Shown here in pieces: positions 62,768 to 64,000 of a stretch of 64,000 nucleotides of DNA. The notes beneath the pieces are model-generated. The model ran no database searches. It had not been told where the DNA came from and worked only from the letters and a program-made list of their open reading frames with translations. The stretch comes from Burkholderia sp. PAMC 26561. GTDB taxonomy: Bacteria; Pseudomonadota; Gammaproteobacteria; Burkholderiales; Burkholderiaceae. The stretch is taken from positions 729,819-793,818 of the forward strand of contig NZ_CP014308.1 of assembly GCF_001557535.2 (NCBI RefSeq), read 5' to 3'. How positions within the stretch are numbered: position 1 is the stretch's first letter; each line of letters opens with the position of its first letter. Made by a program: the position numbers and the translations under genes.

Positions 62768-64000
62768 GAGTGATTTCCTCTTGAATAGGCGAACGAGAGC
62801 CACGGGCCGCGCTGGCCTGGCTACCTGTGTCCGCGAAGTTGAATCGCTTGCCGGTTAGTTCCAGCAAGTCGGCATAGACGCCTTCGGCGAGCACGGCCGC
62901 GAGCGCGACTGACACCTCGGCATCTCGCATCGCAACGAGATCCGTCGCCCGCGCGACGCGCGTTCCGTCCTCACGCCGTACTGCGGTCGCGGCGCGACGC
63001 TTTGCCTGCCATTCGATCGGATCAATTACTGGCACATCGCCTGTGCAGAGCTCGTTCGCGCCTGCGGCCGCCTTAAGCTGCGTCTCGGTCGGCAGGTCTT
63101 CGCCAAGACCGCGCAACGACGGGCTCATTTCCTTGAGTCGGTCCACAAACACCGGATCGTTGTAATAGAACGCTTTCTTACAGCGGATCGGCTTACCAAA
63201 GCCGAGCAAGATTTCCTCGTCCTGTCCCATCTCTTCGAGCTCTTGCGGCATCATCAGCGCGCGCTTCTGATCCGAATGATTCTCACCGCGCGGCTTACCG
63301 GGCGTCCTGCTTTTTGAAATCGACGTTTCCGTGAAATAGCCCAGTGCGTCGGACAGATCCTTCGCTTCCTGATGATCCTTAGGCGGATAAACCACCTTGG
63401 CCGCGTGGTTCACGACGAGCGTGCGCGTACCTTCCTTGCCATACAACGACGGGCGTTCCATCTGTGACACCGCCTGGATAATCGTGAGCAAGCGCAGGTC
63501 ATAGCCCGCAATGAACGCGTTCGACGTATCGATGATGTTCACTCGGCCAATGGCCGTGAACTCGTCGAGCACCAGCGTGCATTGATATTTGAGCGACGCG
63601 TCGTGCTCGGGCAGCACCGAAGTGTTCAGATCGATCAGCTGTGAAAAGAACAGGTTCACGAGAAGCGCTGCGTCCTCGAGCCGGTTTGGTTGGATCCCGA
63701 TATAGATCGTCATGCGCTGGCGGCGCACTTCGTTGATGTCAAAGGACGAATGGCTGGTCGCCGCGTCGACGATCGGGTTATCAAAAATCAGCAACGGCGC
63801 ATTGAAGGTCGACAAGATCGAAGACAGAACCTCGTCGCCGGACGCCAGGAAACGGTTCAATGCACCGGTACACGCCTCAGACAGACCTTTAGTGGCCCGC
63901 AACTGCGCGATGTGCTCCTTGATCGGTCTCCCCATGCCGGACGACTGACGGAAGATCTCGCCAAGCGTGCAATAGCGCTCTGTGCTCGCCGTCTCCATGA
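62760..64000 (-). CDS. traG: TraG/VirD4-type coupling protein, C-terminal part (runs off window)
   Basis: At least 412 residues, entering from beyond base 64000. Walker B and sensor region: YQCTLVLDEFTAIGRVNIID, then AGYDLRLLTIIQAVSQMERP and LVVNHAAKVVYPP, all standard for type IV coupling proteins. The N-terminal membrane domain and Walker A lie outside the window. It links the relaxosome to the secretion channel and heads the minus-strand transfer run. The first in-window ATG (63998) is probably internal. Confidence 0.9.
   Translation of the reverse strand, partial: METASTERYCTLGEIFRQSSGMGRPIKEHIAQLRATKGLSEACTGALNRFLASGDEVLSSILSTFNAPLLIFDNPIVDAATSHSSFDINEVRRQRMTIYIGIQPNRLEDAALLVNLFFSQLIDLNTSVLPEHDASLKYQCTLVLDEFTAIGRVNIIDTSNAFIAGYDLRLLTIIQAVSQMERPSLYGKEGTRTLVVNHAAKVVYPPKDHQEAKDLSDALGYFTETSISKSRTPGKPRGENHSDQKRALMMPQELEEMGQDEEILLGFGKPIRCKKAFYYNDPVFVDRLKEMSPSLRGLGEDLPTETQLKAAAGANELCTGDVPVIDPIEWQAKRRAATAVRREDGTRVARATDLVAMRDAEVSVALAAVLAEGVYADLLELTGKRFNFADTGSQASAARGSRSPIQEEITHG

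Noticed and set aside
1..64000. CRISPR arrays, tRNA or rRNA genes
   Set aside because: No regularly spaced repeats of 24-40 bp and no tRNA-like cloverleaf or rRNA segments were noticed on reading.

Overview
The window looks like part of an accessory replicon (plasmid, megaplasmid or chromid) of a Burkholderia/Paraburkholderia/Caballeronia-type betaproteobacterium. This rests on the GC-rich coding style, the AKR/SDR/TetR gene mix, an H-NS of the beta-proteobacterial kind, KlcA-type antirestriction, an LPD29 protein, a large ParB-like protein and a TraG/relaxase mobilisation block. I see no rRNA, tRNA, CRISPR array or replication initiator gene.

Layout. 1-7.1 kb: the end of a GGDEF-EAL protein, then a graveyard (LysR-like remnant, frameshifted peptidase E, IS4 and tyrosine-recombinase fragments) around a TetR/aldo-keto reductase pair, an HU gene and two plasmid-type hypotheticals. 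7.5-16.3 kb: small-molecule metabolism, namely a TetR/AKR pair, an SDR, an epoxide-hydrolase-like enzyme, and a tightly packed minus-strand operon (beta-propeller, acyltransferase-like hydrolase, frameshifted sugar isomerase, DoxX, DUF1275, TetR). 16.7-34 kb: a decaying defence-like island. It has an AAA_13-type ATPase split by an IS3-family element, an intact 2205-residue DUF4011-helicase-nuclease-DUF3320 protein (Hhe-like), a DUF4236-LprI membrane protein and a broken DUF91-like nuclease. 34-41.5 kb: a DNA-damage-tolerance cluster (umuD, umuC, SRAP, imuA) with LexA boxes, an H-NS gene and an IS1595-family element sitting in the imuA LexA box. 41.5-54.7 kb: plasmid maintenance (LPD29, HTH regulator, KlcA, ParB, HigBA-like toxin-antitoxin). 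Here a Tn554/RIT-like element with three tyrosine recombinases and a DUF6262 protein splits parB. 54.7-64 kb: mobilisation genes, all minus strand (TraG, LPD7 protein, StbB/TraL-like ATPase, small membrane protein, SSB, PH-domain protein, MobC, relaxase/LPD7).

A recurring theme is gene breakage. At least nine genes carry one-base (or 4- or 8-base) frameshifts that are repaired in silico by restoring a few bases, several of them in G/C runs. Either this replicon is degrading or the assembly has uncorrected indels. In-frame nonsense codons, IS insertions and an 8-bp tandem duplication show that at least part of the decay is biological. The most informative structural observation is that deleting 44658-50340 rejoins ParB exactly in frame inside a conserved motif. 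The most notable non-coding signals are a roughly 240-nt inverted repeat upstream of the LPD29 operon, two clusters of tiny-loop hairpins, and the LexA box split by an IS.
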